From Desulfobacterales bacterium (GTDB taxonomy: Bacteria > Desulfobacterota > DSM-4660 > Desulfatiglandales > Desulfatiglandaceae), in NCBI GenBank assembly GCA_022013615.1, contig JAKLQB010000789.1, positions 1 through 8,856 on the forward strand: a stretch of DNA of 8,856 nt, given 5' to 3'. Below the pieces are notes generated by a model. That model searched no databases. It was not told the origin of the DNA and saw nothing but the letters and a program-made list of their open reading frames with translations. The position numbers and the translations under genes were made by a program. Of the stretch, positions 1-7,269 are shown piece after piece (within the stretch, counting starts at the first letter, position 1; each line of letters opens with the position of its first letter).

Positions 1-1573
1 CATCACTTCCTCGATCAAAAGACTTGGCCAATTTCTCTAGCTTTTTTAGGGATGTAAAGCACCTTTCTAATGGCTGCGTGACGGCAGAGACTACAGATAA
101 TGGGTCTACGCATTCCTTTTTTGTTAAATGAGGATTCCGGAAATCCAATGAGTACTCTTTTTCTACAATAGCGGCTTTTGGTATGTACCATGATGAGCCT
201 GTCTCATGCCGTTTTATCCACCATGAGTGAATTGGTTCAAGTTCTTTTATCAGTAGGGGGTATGACCGAGTATAGCAAGGATTCCGCATGTCCCGCCTTT
301 TAATTGGAACTTCATGCTGATAAAACCAAATACCCTTTGTAGGAGTCGACCGATCAAAAAAAAGCAGGTTCGTCTGAATATCAGAGTATGGTTCAAACAC
401 ACCCTTTGGGAGCCGCACTACAGTATGGAGATTGAACATTTCGATAAGTTCTTTTCGAATTCTTTGTGCAATTCCAGCATCCCCCATGACACTCTCAGGA
501 ACGACCACGGCGGCCCGGCCCGGTCTTCCCTGGTTTTTTTCAGGGCGCTTGAGCTTACGCATGATGAGTTGTAAAAACAGCAGGGCCGTTTCCGAGGTCT
601 GCATGTCATTGGGGAAGTTGGATTTGATGCCGGCCTCTTCCTCCCCGCCGAAAGGCGGGTTGGTCAGGATCACATCCTCCCGGTCTCGATCGCCGATTTC
701 CTTGACCTTTACTCCCAGGGAATTGTCATAGGTAATGTTCGGGTACTCCAGGCCGTGAAGCAGCAGGTTCATCTGGCAGAGCATGTAGGGGAGAGGCTTG
801 GCCTCCTGCCCGAAGATGGATCGCTCCTGCAAAATGCTCCGATCCTTGACGGTTTTGCATTGTTTTTCAAGATGACTGTAGGTTTCCACGAGAAAGCCGC
901 CCGTGCCGCAGGCCGGGTCAAGGACAGTTTCGCCGAGTTGCGGGTCCGTGACCGCCACCATAAACTGGACCACGGGGCGGGGCGTGTAGAACTCGCCGGA
1001 ATCACCGGCCGAGTCCCGCATTTCCCTGAGCAGGGCCTCATACAGACGGCTGAGGGTGTGGATTTCCTCGGAGGAATCAAAATGTATGCCGTTGACTTTG
1101 TTGATCACGTCCCGGAGGAGGTATCCGTTGATCATGCGGTTCTGGACGCCGCGAAAGACATTGGCAATCACGTCTCGCCGGTCCCGGCCGTTGGCGGACT
1201 GGAGGCCCCTTAAATAAGCCAGGAGTCCGGCGCCGCGGCTCCCATCCTGCCGTATTGCTTCGTCCTGGTTCACAAAAGAGATGAGTTCATCTCCGGTGAT
1301 GCCGTCTTCCCGGGCGGCCCAGTCCCGCCAGCGATAGGGCGGGTCAATGGCCGGACGGTATCTTTTCCCGGACAGGGCCGCTTCCTGCTCCCGAATCATT
1401 TCCATGTCATCCAGAAATTTCAAAAACATAATCCAGGTGAGCATGGGAAGCCGGTCCAGATCGCCGTTCAGGCCTTTGTCTTTCCTCATGATGTCCCTGG
1501 CCGACTTGATCAGGGAGCCCAGTTGCTGGGCAGTGGTCAGGGGGTGCGTTTTTTTGTTTGTCTTTCTTGCCAT
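1..1573 (-). CDS. hsdM: Type I restriction-modification system methyltransferase subunit HsdM (3' end cut by window)
   Basis: I translated this frame by hand from ATG at 1573. It stays open for 524 codons to the window edge, so only the C-terminus is missing. The N-terminal helical domain (about residues 10-150) is followed by the N6-adenine methyltransferase domain. SAM-binding motif I is DPACGTGGF at residues 219-227, and catalytic motif IV is NPPF at 305-308. GEFYTPRPVV (193-202) and the TNLLFFDR segment (401-408) are also typical of HsdM. The family works as part of an M2S methylase or R2M2S restriction complex that modifies adenine at a bipartite site set by HsdS. An AGGA ribosome-binding site lies just before the start. 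The gene begins 44 bp after hsdR, indicating one operon. The eight-T run near 356-363 keeps the frame, so this is not a frameshift. GC content falls abruptly in the 3' third, from about position 480 down. HsdS is presumably off the left edge. Confidence 0.95.
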   Translation of the reverse strand, partial: MARKTNKKTHPLTTAQQLGSLIKSARDIMRKDKGLNGDLDRLPMLTWIMFLKFLDDMEMIREQEAALSGKRYRPAIDPPYRWRDWAAREDGITGDELISFVNQDEAIRQDGSRGAGLLAYLRGLQSANGRDRRDVIANVFRGVQNRMINGYLLRDVINKVNGIHFDSSEEIHTLSRLYEALLREMRDSAGDSGEFYTPRPVVQFMVAVTDPQLGETVLDPACGTGGFLVETYSHLEKQCKTVKDRSILQERSIFGQEAKPLPYMLCQMNLLLHGLEYPNITYDNSLGVKVKEIGDRDREDVILTNPPFGGEEEAGIKSNFPNDMQTSETALLFLQLIMRKLKRPEKNQGRPGRAAVVVPESVMGDAGIAQRIRKELIEMFNLHTVVRLPKGVFEPYSDIQTNLLFFDRSTPTKGIWFYQHEVPIKRRDMRNPCYTRSYPLLIKELEPIHSWWIKRHETGSSWYIPKAAIVEKEYSLDFRNPHLTKKECVDPLSVVSAVTQPLERCFTSLKKLEKLAKSFDRGSD

Positions 1574-1617
1574 TATTCCTCTTTAACGTTGAAATTTGCT
1601 TCAGTTTCAGGAGTTCA

Positions 1618-4002
1618 TTATGCCGCGTACAGTTCAGCCTGCAAATCAATAACCGCTTCGCGGAGGCTCTCGGTACTGCCGAAAAAGTCGATGATCTCGG
1701 AGACGTTGCCACGTTCGGAAAGGGGCGGCACCTTGAGCGCATCGGGAATTTTGAATTCCGTGATCCCGTGCTCTGCGTATTTATCCAGAAGGTCTTCGAG
1801 GACGGCCCTGGCTTCTGAGCCGTATCGGTCGAAAAAATCCTGTTTGTCTTTACGGAGGCGGCGGACCCGTTCATGCCGGGTGAACAGGGGCGCATTGTAG
1901 GCCAAATGGCAGAGCAGGTCAAAGGGGTCTGCATTCGGCTGCTTTGTCACCTCGGCCAGTTCCCTGAAATTGACGCCCCGACCGGCGAGCATGTCCAGGA
2001 TTTCGCTGCGGTCGTCCGGCCGGGCCCAATGCTCCCGCAGGACGGCTGCGTTTGGGTAAAGAGTGCGAATCACTTCGGCAGTATAATCGGTGTACTTGAC
2101 GACCCTTAACTGCTTTCCCTTTTCATCGAGCTCATAGACGAGGTGGGCGACAATTTCCACCATGCCGCCGTCTACATAAAATTTTCGCGGCTCTGCCCGC
2201 GGGGGCTCGCTGATTTCAGGAGGTACAGCATCAACTTCGATTTCATAATTTTCGACATCCTTTTCTTTTTTTTCCGGAGAAATGACTTCCTCATGGATGA
2301 TTTGTCCTTCCCCGTCAATGGTCTCCTCTGTAATCATCTCGGGATGTCCGTCGAATTCCGGATCCGCGAAGTGGCGGGTCGCCGATCCCGTATAATCGAG
2401 GATATTAAAGAAGTGCTTTCCATAGTCGTCCCTGACGCGGGTTCCCCTGCCGATGATCTGTTTGAATTCCGTGATGGAATTCACAACTCTGGCAATGGCC
2501 ACGTTCTTGACCATCGGGGCATCGATTCCGGTCGTCAAAAGCTTTGATGTCGTCAGAATAACCGGCGATTCCGTTTCCAACTCCTGAAACCGGCTCAGAT
2601 GGCCGCGCCCGATGGCGCCTTCATCCGATGTCACGCGGCAGACATAATGGGGATGTTGCTTGGCAAGGTCGGCATTGAGGTTGTTCAAGGCCTTCCGCAT
2701 CTCAAGGGCATGCTCCTGGTCTACGCAAAACACCATGGTTTTGGCAAACCGTTCGGTTTTTTTCATAAAATCGGTCAGGTGACGGGCAATGGCTTCGGTG
2801 CGGGCACGGAGGGCGACTACCCGTTCAAAGTCGCCGGTCTGGTATTCCTCATCCGGGATTTCCCGGCCGTATCGGTCCAGTTCGCCTTTGCTCGGACGCC
2901 AGCCCGCCGCATCCACATCCGTGATCACGCGATGAACGCGGTAAGGCGCGAGAAAACCGTCCTCGATCCCGTCGCGCAGGCTGTAGATATAGATGGGGTT
3001 CCCGAAGTACCGATAGGTGTCGCGGTTATCTTTCCGCAACGGCGTGGCCGTCATCCCCAACTGGTAAGCGGGCTGAAAATATTCCAGGATTTCCCGCCAG
3101 TTGCTCTCATCCCTTGCGCTGCCCCGGTGACACTCATCTACGATGATCAAATCAAAGAAGTCCGGCGCATATTCCCGGTAAAGGCCGGGGCGATGTTCGT
3201 CCTTTGTAATGGCCTGGTAGATGGCGAAATACATCTCACGGCTTTTGACGGCCTGGCCGTTTTCAATCTTGTGCCGGGCATCGCCAAAAGGGGTGAAGGT
3301 CTTGTCTTTGGGATCATCAACGAGGATATTACGGTCAGCCAGATAGAGGATTTTGGGCCGGCGATATTCATTGGTCCGGTTCCAGCGCCTTGACCAGAGC
3401 TTCCAGCAGATCTGGAAGGCGACCAGGGTCTTTCCAGTGCCGGTCGCCATGGTGATGAGAATGCGCTTTTTGCCCTGGAGAATACACTGAATCGCGCGGT
3501 TGATGGCGATTTCCTGATAGTAGCGGGGGGTTCGGCCCGCCTCGATATAAAAAGGTGAAAGCAGGCACTCGGACTGTTCTGTACTCAAGGGTTCCGCCTG
3601 CCGCAGACGGGTCCAGAGGTCTTCCGGTCCGGGAAAAACATCAATCTCGGTTTCCGTGCCGGTTGTAAAATCGAATTCGACAATGCCCGTGCCGTTTGTC
3701 GCATAGGCGAATTTCAGGCCGAGCATCTCCGCATAGACTTTGCCCTGTTGAAGGCCTGTGGCAGGCCTCACGTAATTCGCTTTTGCCTCCACAACGGCAA
3801 TGGGGAAATCCCGGGTATACCGCAGCAGATAATCTGCTCTCTTTTTCTTGCCGCGCCGGGGTTGCCCGCCGCTTACAATGATGCGGCCGTCTGTAAAGGT
3901 TCGCTGCTCCGTGAAGGAATGCGGCTCATCGTCCCATCCGGCAGCGATGAGTTTTGGGATAACATATTTTCTGCACGTATCCGCCTCGGTCAGGCCATTC
4001 AT
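1618..4002 (-). CDS. hsdR: Type I restriction enzyme HsdR subunit, EcoEI-like (translocase and endonuclease)
   Basis: This 794-residue protein is close to the size of EcoEI-type R subunits and looks complete. The N-terminal nuclease domain shows a PD-(D/E)XK pattern with D57 (RADYLL) and E72-A-K74. The SF2 helicase/translocase core follows: Walker A ATGTGKT (186-192), DEAH-box variant DECH (289-292), motif III TAT (318-320), motif V TTGIDAP (490-496) and motif VI QIIGRGTR (515-522). An acidic linker (about 555-605) leads to a C-terminal region like the EcoEI_R_C domain, which docks R onto the methylase. In the family this subunit translocates DNA using ATP and cuts remotely from unmethylated sites. 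The ATG at 4002 has a GAGG ribosome-binding site 6 nt upstream. It lies 70 bp after the DUF1828 gene and 44 bp before hsdM on the same strand, with no obvious terminator in either gap. All catalytic motifs are present, so it is probably active. Confidence 0.96.
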   Translation of the reverse strand: MNGLTEADTCRKYVIPKLIAAGWDDEPHSFTEQRTFTDGRIIVSGGQPRRGKKKRADYLLRYTRDFPIAVVEAKANYVRPATGLQQGKVYAEMLGLKFAYATNGTGIVEFDFTTGTETEIDVFPGPEDLWTRLRQAEPLSTEQSECLLSPFYIEAGRTPRYYQEIAINRAIQCILQGKKRILITMATGTGKTLVAFQICWKLWSRRWNRTNEYRRPKILYLADRNILVDDPKDKTFTPFGDARHKIENGQAVKSREMYFAIYQAITKDEHRPGLYREYAPDFFDLIIVDECHRGSARDESNWREILEYFQPAYQLGMTATPLRKDNRDTYRYFGNPIYIYSLRDGIEDGFLAPYRVHRVITDVDAAGWRPSKGELDRYGREIPDEEYQTGDFERVVALRARTEAIARHLTDFMKKTERFAKTMVFCVDQEHALEMRKALNNLNADLAKQHPHYVCRVTSDEGAIGRGHLSRFQELETESPVILTTSKLLTTGIDAPMVKNVAIARVVNSITEFKQIIGRGTRVRDDYGKHFFNILDYTGSATRHFADPEFDGHPEMITEETIDGEGQIIHEEVISPEKKEKDVENYEIEVDAVPPEISEPPRAEPRKFYVDGGMVEIVAHLVYELDEKGKQLRVVKYTDYTAEVIRTLYPNAAVLREHWARPDDRSEILDMLAGRGVNFRELAEVTKQPNADPFDLLCHLAYNAPLFTRHERVRRLRKDKQDFFDRYGSEARAVLEDLLDKYAEHGITEFKIPDALKVPPLSERGNVSEIIDFFGSTESLREAVIDLQAELYAA

Positions 4003-4072
4003 GATGTGCCTCTTTAAAGGAGGGTCAACAAAGGATCTATGAAAATCCTACGAATGGGCTAAGTCTTATCTG

Positions 4073-4846
4073 CTACGTCATAGCTTCTTTCAAATACCTC
4101 TTAATTCTTTCCCGGTTTGTTCCGAGGCTGGAAAACTGTTTTTCCGATACATCACTGAACCGGGCAAGCACCTTGCGGTTGATCTGTTCCTGGTCTTCAA
4201 AAATGGCAAGAGAACGGAAATTCAGGCCCCATTTTTCGAACTGCAGCAGGGTGATGGTCGCATCCCTTGTTTTGTCATCGTTCGGGAGCGCATGAACATG
4301 TATCGGCTTCGGCATGCTGTTAATTCGGCAATCGACCAAATATTTGCCTCCGGGATCATAAACGGGATCATTCCAATCAAACTCCCGGCGATTTTCAGGG
4401 ACTGTTTCTTCCATAAAGGCTCTAAAGTCCTCCATAAACGTAGACCGTACCCTTTCACGGGAAAGAAAGGTAACGTCCGTTATTCTGAGAAGGGCCTGAA
4501 TAAAGCTGTAGAGGGCGTCACCATAATGATCCCCCTGAATCGGGATTATAAGCTCGCCTTCCCGGTCTTGAACGCTGAACACGGAGAGTGCATTTGAAAT
4601 GATCTTCTGCCGGGTCCCACGAAGAAGATCCTTCTCATCAAGCTCATAAGTCAAATGCATATAGGTATGGCCATCATCAGAAAGAGCCCATCCCCCGTTT
4701 TCACTTTTCATGACAATGGCCAAATGGTCGCCATCCTCAAACATGAAGGGTGTAAAAACACGAAATCTGCCCACGCCTTCGGCTGAAATCGCAAGTTTGT
4801 CACATACTTTTTCGCGGAAGTCCTTTTCTATTTCTTCTACGTTCAT
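4073..4846 (-). CDS. DUF1828/DUF1829 domain protein leading the hsdRM operon
   Basis: This is a 257-residue soluble protein with no signal peptide or membrane segment. Residues about 28-115 carry the DUF1828 signature: an [14 protein letters not shown] strand pair, then [13 protein letters not shown] at 53-65. Residues about 165-240 match the DUF1829-type half: a VDCRIN strand (171-176), [14 protein letters not shown] (185-198), LLQFEKWG (200-207) and [20 protein letters not shown] (210-229). I recognise the family but know no established biochemical function for it. The ATG at 4846 is preceded by GGGAG at normal spacing. It ends 70 bp before hsdR on the same strand, so co-transcription is likely. 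A role in controlling or assisting the Type I system is only an inference from position. A 43-nt hairpin sits about 50 bp upstream of the start, in the presumed leader. Confidence 0.85.
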   Translation of the reverse strand: MNVEEIEKDFREKVCDKLAISAEGVGRFRVFTPFMFEDGDHLAIVMKSENGGWALSDDGHTYMHLTYELDEKDLLRGTRQKIISNALSVFSVQDREGELIIPIQGDHYGDALYSFIQALLRITDVTFLSRERVRSTFMEDFRAFMEETVPENRREFDWNDPVYDPGGKYLVDCRINSMPKPIHVHALPNDDKTRDATITLLQFEKWGLNFRSLAIFEDQEQINRKVLARFSDVSEKQFSSLGTNRERIKRYLKEAMT

Positions 4847-4895
4847 GGCTTATTCTCCCTCAAAAAGTGATCTTTGGGTATTAGAGAGGGGATTG

Positions 4896-4938
4896 GGGTC
4901 AGCCCTTGACATAAGACATTTATGCCAAGGGCTGACCC
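4896..4938. repeat. 43-nt near-perfect hairpin, REP-like (GGGTCAGCCCTTG arms)
   Basis: The left arm GGGTCAGCCCTTG (4896-4908) is perfectly complementary to the right arm CAAGGGCTGACCC (4926-4938). After one A/C mismatch the stem resumes as CATAA/TTATG around a 5-nt GACAT loop. The total is 18 paired positions in 43 nt. The leading GGGGTCAG is like the repeats associated with REP-type (RAYT) transposases in many proteobacteria, which is my inference. No T-tract follows on either strand, so it is not a standard intrinsic terminator. It lies 50 bp before the DUF1828 start codon. Confidence 0.8.
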
Positions 4939-4954
4939 TGTTTACGTTCCGTAT

Positions 4955-4974
4955 AGTCGTCCGTGTGGACGACT
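4955..4974. repeat. Short perfect hairpin (8-bp stem, 4-nt loop)
   Basis: AGTCGTCC (4955-4962) pairs with GGACGACT (4967-4974) around GTGT. It lies 16 bp to the right of the 43-nt hairpin, so a leader transcript of the DUF1828-hsdRM unit starting further right would carry both. No U-tract is present. An operator or an mRNA structure are both possible. Confidence 0.55.
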
Positions 4975-5080
4975 TGCTCGCTTGCTTCTTGCTTCGAGAA
5001 TAATTGCCTAACTTATAACCAACGACAGATATATAGATTTTCAGATGATTAATTTCACGTTTTCTGCTTTTCTCCCTCAC

Positions 5081-5176
5081 CCCCGCATCAAGTGCGGGGC
5101 AGGCTCTAACCCACACCCACCCCCGCCAAGTCGGAATCTTCGACCAGCTGCAGTTTATCCCGCATCAGTGTGCGGG
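5081..5176. repeat. Two copies of a CCCGCATCA...TGCGGGG palindrome
   Basis: Copy 1 pairs CCCCGCA (5081-5087) with TGCGGGG (5093-5099) around TCAAG. Copy 2 pairs CCCGCA (5159-5164) with TGCGGG (5171-5176) around TCAGTG. The two share CCCGCATCA and TGCGGGGC and look like diverged copies of one dispersed intergenic repeat. They also explain the spurious open frame on the minus strand across the first copy. Confidence 0.6.
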
Positions 5177-5423
5177 GCCGAAATGACGGGTACACTTTTT
5201 CAGTTATAATAATTTCAAGCTGTTAAACCATCTCTTGACTGTCCATTTAACCTAAGTGCCCGTATGTTCAGTACTTCCAGTGGTTCTATTCTTTCCTGCC
5301 TGCGATTGCGTTGTCTATTTCGTCAAAAACAAGCATCGACGCAATAGAAGATCCAATATAACCCCTTAATTATCATTAGGTTACGTCTATTACATTGCGC
5401 CTGAATTACGTTTAACTTTTTTT

Positions 5424-5480
5424 GCAGACCTAATAGAACCCCTTTAATATCAATATGTTATACTTGTTATATTAGGCTGC
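5424..5480. repeat. Bulged inverted repeat downstream of the AlbA_2 gene
   Basis: GCAGACCTAATA (5424-5435) pairs with TATTAGGCTGC (5470-5480), leaving A5428 unpaired. The spacer is 34 nt. It lies 8 bp beyond the stop codon of the AlbA_2 gene. On the minus-strand transcript the stem is followed by A residues, not U, so it does not fit an intrinsic terminator. ACCTAAT at 5428-5434 could instead pair with ATTAGGT at 5375-5381. Confidence 0.4.
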
Positions 5481-5487
5481 AATTGTG

Positions 5488-7152
5488 TTATTTCTTTTTT
5501 AACGGCCTAATTAAGTCCCTACTTTTGGGATACCACAGGGCTGCCCTCGTAGCTCCAATATTATAAATGCCCCCTTCCTTTTTGAGCTCGGCAACTAACT
5601 TTTTCACCTGATCATTCGATAAGGCTGGAAGCACCTGCGTAAGCTCACTAAACCTGCTGCCGCTACCCCTGTTTTCCTTTATATGTTTCAGGAGCAGTGC
5701 TTTGTTTGTTTCACGATCCAGCCCTTTCTTACGCGTGTAGGCGCCCTTTTCATCAACCATTTTGTAATACCGACGGCTGAGGATATATTTGACCCCGCGG
5801 CCACGACCGAAACGCTCAACAACGCCCTTTTCCAAAAGAGACTGCAAACGGTTTTGGAGCTGATCCGGTACCCTGCGTTCTCTGTGTATATGATCCAGCA
5901 ACAAAAAATCGGATGTACTGAAGAGTTCTAAAGTCTCCCGCCCCACCTTTTCGAGAAACTGGAGAAAACGGGGGTCCCGTACCTCTCCGTTCAGGGTAAG
6001 AACAACCTGATATTGATCTGTACCCGTAAAATCAGGAGTTGATTTACTTTCCTTAATACTCAATTCAAACATCAGGTTCATACCCTGTCCGGAGCGTTCC
6101 ACAAGGCCGCATTTGGCAAAAATATCTGCAATTCGTCTATTACGGGGCAATTGACGGTCAAGAATATTCTGTTCATTAATACCCAGCGGAAATCCCCCCG
6201 GGCTTTCCAGCACCAGCCGCCGGGGATACTGCCGAACAAAAATATTGCCACCAAGCTGATAGTCCCGATGGCTAATGGCATTTAAAACAGCTTCACGAAC
6301 AACACGCTCGGAAAAAGTCGGAATATCCAGAACAAACAGACCTGACTGAAAGTGCTGGATATCATTCCGGAGGTTAATCAGGTTCCATAGTTCGTCGTAA
6401 AAACTGAAAAATCCCTGCCTGAATTCCACCCGTTGCTGTGCAGAGCCGGAGGCATCGGAGGCACGATACTCGAAAACGACTTCGGCCTGGGCAAGATGCC
6501 GCCCCATGGCTTTCCGGGTGCCGAACAAAATCAGCGAGGCATAAGTCAGGTTGCCATCAATCAACGCTTCCGCATCATTAAGTAACTGTTCGGGAGAAAG
6601 GGTCGTCAGACTCGAACTTCTGGATTTATCCATCCAGCGATTGCGAAAATTTTCAATTGCCTCACGATCAAGGTCATCCATGGATGCGGCGGAGCATATA
6701 TCCGCAGAGAAGTCATGGCCTGCCTCCGCAAAAATACCACGCAGTCGGTCTTCGGACATGGCGATCAGGCTGTCGCCCTGCCGGTGCCAGTAGATTCCCT
6801 TGTATTTGATGGGATTTCCGATGGGATGTTCAGGGACATGAAAAATCAGAACCCGCCCGTCCGGGTGATTGACAACGCTAAAATCAATATTCAGGTGCAA
6901 TCGTTCTATAAGACTCGCCCTTGTACGTTCCGGTTGCTTGAAAGCCTGAGAACCCACAACACATCTGGGACGATTGTCTGTTACTCCAAGAACAACTTTT
7001 CCGCCGCCTTCGTTGGCCAATGCCGCGCAATATTTGACAAGTTTTTCAAAGTCGTAAGTATTCTTGGCTTCCTTGAATTCGAGACTCTCTCCCTCTTTGG
7101 AAGTCATTATTCTTTCTAATTGGTTAACCGTCATTCCGGTTATTTTTTCCAT
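5488..7152 (-). CDS. AlbA_2 (Schlafen-type) protein with RecG-like GHKL ATPase module and winged-helix C-terminus
   Basis: This is a 554-residue cytoplasmic protein of the kind annotated as a putative transcriptional regulator or RecG-like ATP-dependent helicase. Residues about 20-140 form the AlbA_2 domain: ESLEFKEAK (22-30), ALANEGGGKVVLGVTDN (44-60) and IYWHRQGDS (120-128). Residues about 280-365 carry a GHKL-type ATP site: N-box EAVLNAISHRDY (287-298), glycine motif ESPGGFP (316-322) and ERSGQGM (352-358). Two winged-helix-like segments follow, at about 410-460 and 480-545. It lacks the SF2 helicase motifs of true RecG. The family has been linked to transcription control and, in some cases, phage defence; nothing here fixes the role. 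The ATG at 7152 is chosen over M7 because TGGAAA lies 7 nt upstream. It is probably its own transcription unit, given the 640-bp gap to DUF1828 and an inverted repeat at 7224-7267 upstream. Confidence 0.9.
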   Translation of the reverse strand: MEKITGMTVNQLERIMTSKEGESLEFKEAKNTYDFEKLVKYCAALANEGGGKVVLGVTDNRPRCVVGSQAFKQPERTRASLIERLHLNIDFSVVNHPDGRVLIFHVPEHPIGNPIKYKGIYWHRQGDSLIAMSEDRLRGIFAEAGHDFSADICSAASMDDLDREAIENFRNRWMDKSRSSSLTTLSPEQLLNDAEALIDGNLTYASLILFGTRKAMGRHLAQAEVVFEYRASDASGSAQQRVEFRQGFFSFYDELWNLINLRNDIQHFQSGLFVLDIPTFSERVVREAVLNAISHRDYQLGGNIFVRQYPRRLVLESPGGFPLGINEQNILDRQLPRNRRIADIFAKCGLVERSGQGMNLMFELSIKESKSTPDFTGTDQYQVVLTLNGEVRDPRFLQFLEKVGRETLELFSTSDFLLLDHIHRERRVPDQLQNRLQSLLEKGVVERFGRGRGVKYILSRRYYKMVDEKGAYTRKKGLDRETNKALLLKHIKENRGSGSRFSELTQVLPALSNDQVKKLVAELKKEGGIYNIGATRAALWYPKSRDLIRPLKKK

Positions 7153-7211
7153 ATTTATTTCCAGTAATTAACCACGGAACACGCGGAATACACAAAAAAG
7201 AAAACAGCAAA

Positions 7212-7240
7212 ATTTTCACGATATAGCTTGATACGTTCAA
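7212..7240 (-). promoter_or_regulatory. Weak sigma70-like promoter candidate for the AlbA_2 gene
   Basis: On the minus strand TTGAAC (7240-7235) and GAAAAT (7217-7212) are separated by 17 nt. Each box matches 4 of 6 consensus bases. The -10 box is about 60 bp from the start codon. The -35 box lies in the loop of the 7224-7267 inverted repeat. This is a weak match and could be chance in AT-rich DNA. Confidence 0.25.
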
Positions 7241-7267
7241 TTATCACCAGACGCGACAATCAAGCTA
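7224..7267. promoter_or_regulatory. 9-bp perfect inverted repeat, possible operator upstream of the AlbA_2 gene
   Basis: TAGCTTGAT (7224-7232) is the exact reverse complement of ATCAAGCTA (7259-7267), with a 26-nt spacer. It lies 72-115 bp upstream of the AlbA_2 start and 3 bp past the last stop of the gene remnants. There is no T-run beside either arm, so a terminator is unlikely. Binding by the winged-helix gene product (autoregulation) is an inference. Confidence 0.4.
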
Positions 7268-7269
7268 AA

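Larger units (their letters stand above)
4847..5487. other. 640-bp non-coding, palindrome-rich gap between the DUF1828 gene and the AlbA_2 gene
   Basis: No convincing gene is present. An 88-codon minus-strand frame (4850-5116) runs through three palindromes and has no recognisable protein pattern, so I discount it. The gap holds a 43-nt hairpin (4896-4938), an 8-bp stem hairpin (4955-4974), two related GC-rich hairpins (5081-5099 and 5159-5176) and an AT-rich part with a 5424-5480 inverted repeat and short direct repeats. The DUF1828-hsdR-hsdM promoter should lie here, reading left, but I cannot place -10 and -35 boxes with confidence. Confidence 0.7.

Noticed and set aside
351..368. Possible frameshift in hsdM at an eight-base A/T run
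   Set aside because: With eight T residues on the coding strand the frame reads LLFFDRS and continues open to the edge with HsdM-like sequence, so the gene is intact here.
755..1213. 152-codon open frame on the plus strand
   Set aside because: It is antisense to the hsdM catalytic core (including motif I) and is explained by the GC-rich codon pattern of hsdM.
2599..3393. 264-codon open frame on the plus strand
   Set aside because: It lies wholly inside hsdR on the opposite strand. hsdR has all its motifs, and the frame shows no recognisable protein pattern.
4850..5116. 88-codon minus-strand frame just upstream of the DUF1828 gene
   Set aside because: It reads through the 43-nt hairpin, the 8-bp hairpin and a GC-rich palindrome. 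The translation has no domain pattern, and frames like this are typical artefacts of intergenic repeats.
5424..5480. Intrinsic terminator for the AlbA_2 gene
   Set aside because: The stem is followed by A residues rather than U on the minus-strand transcript, and the loop is 34 nt, which does not fit a Rho-independent terminator.
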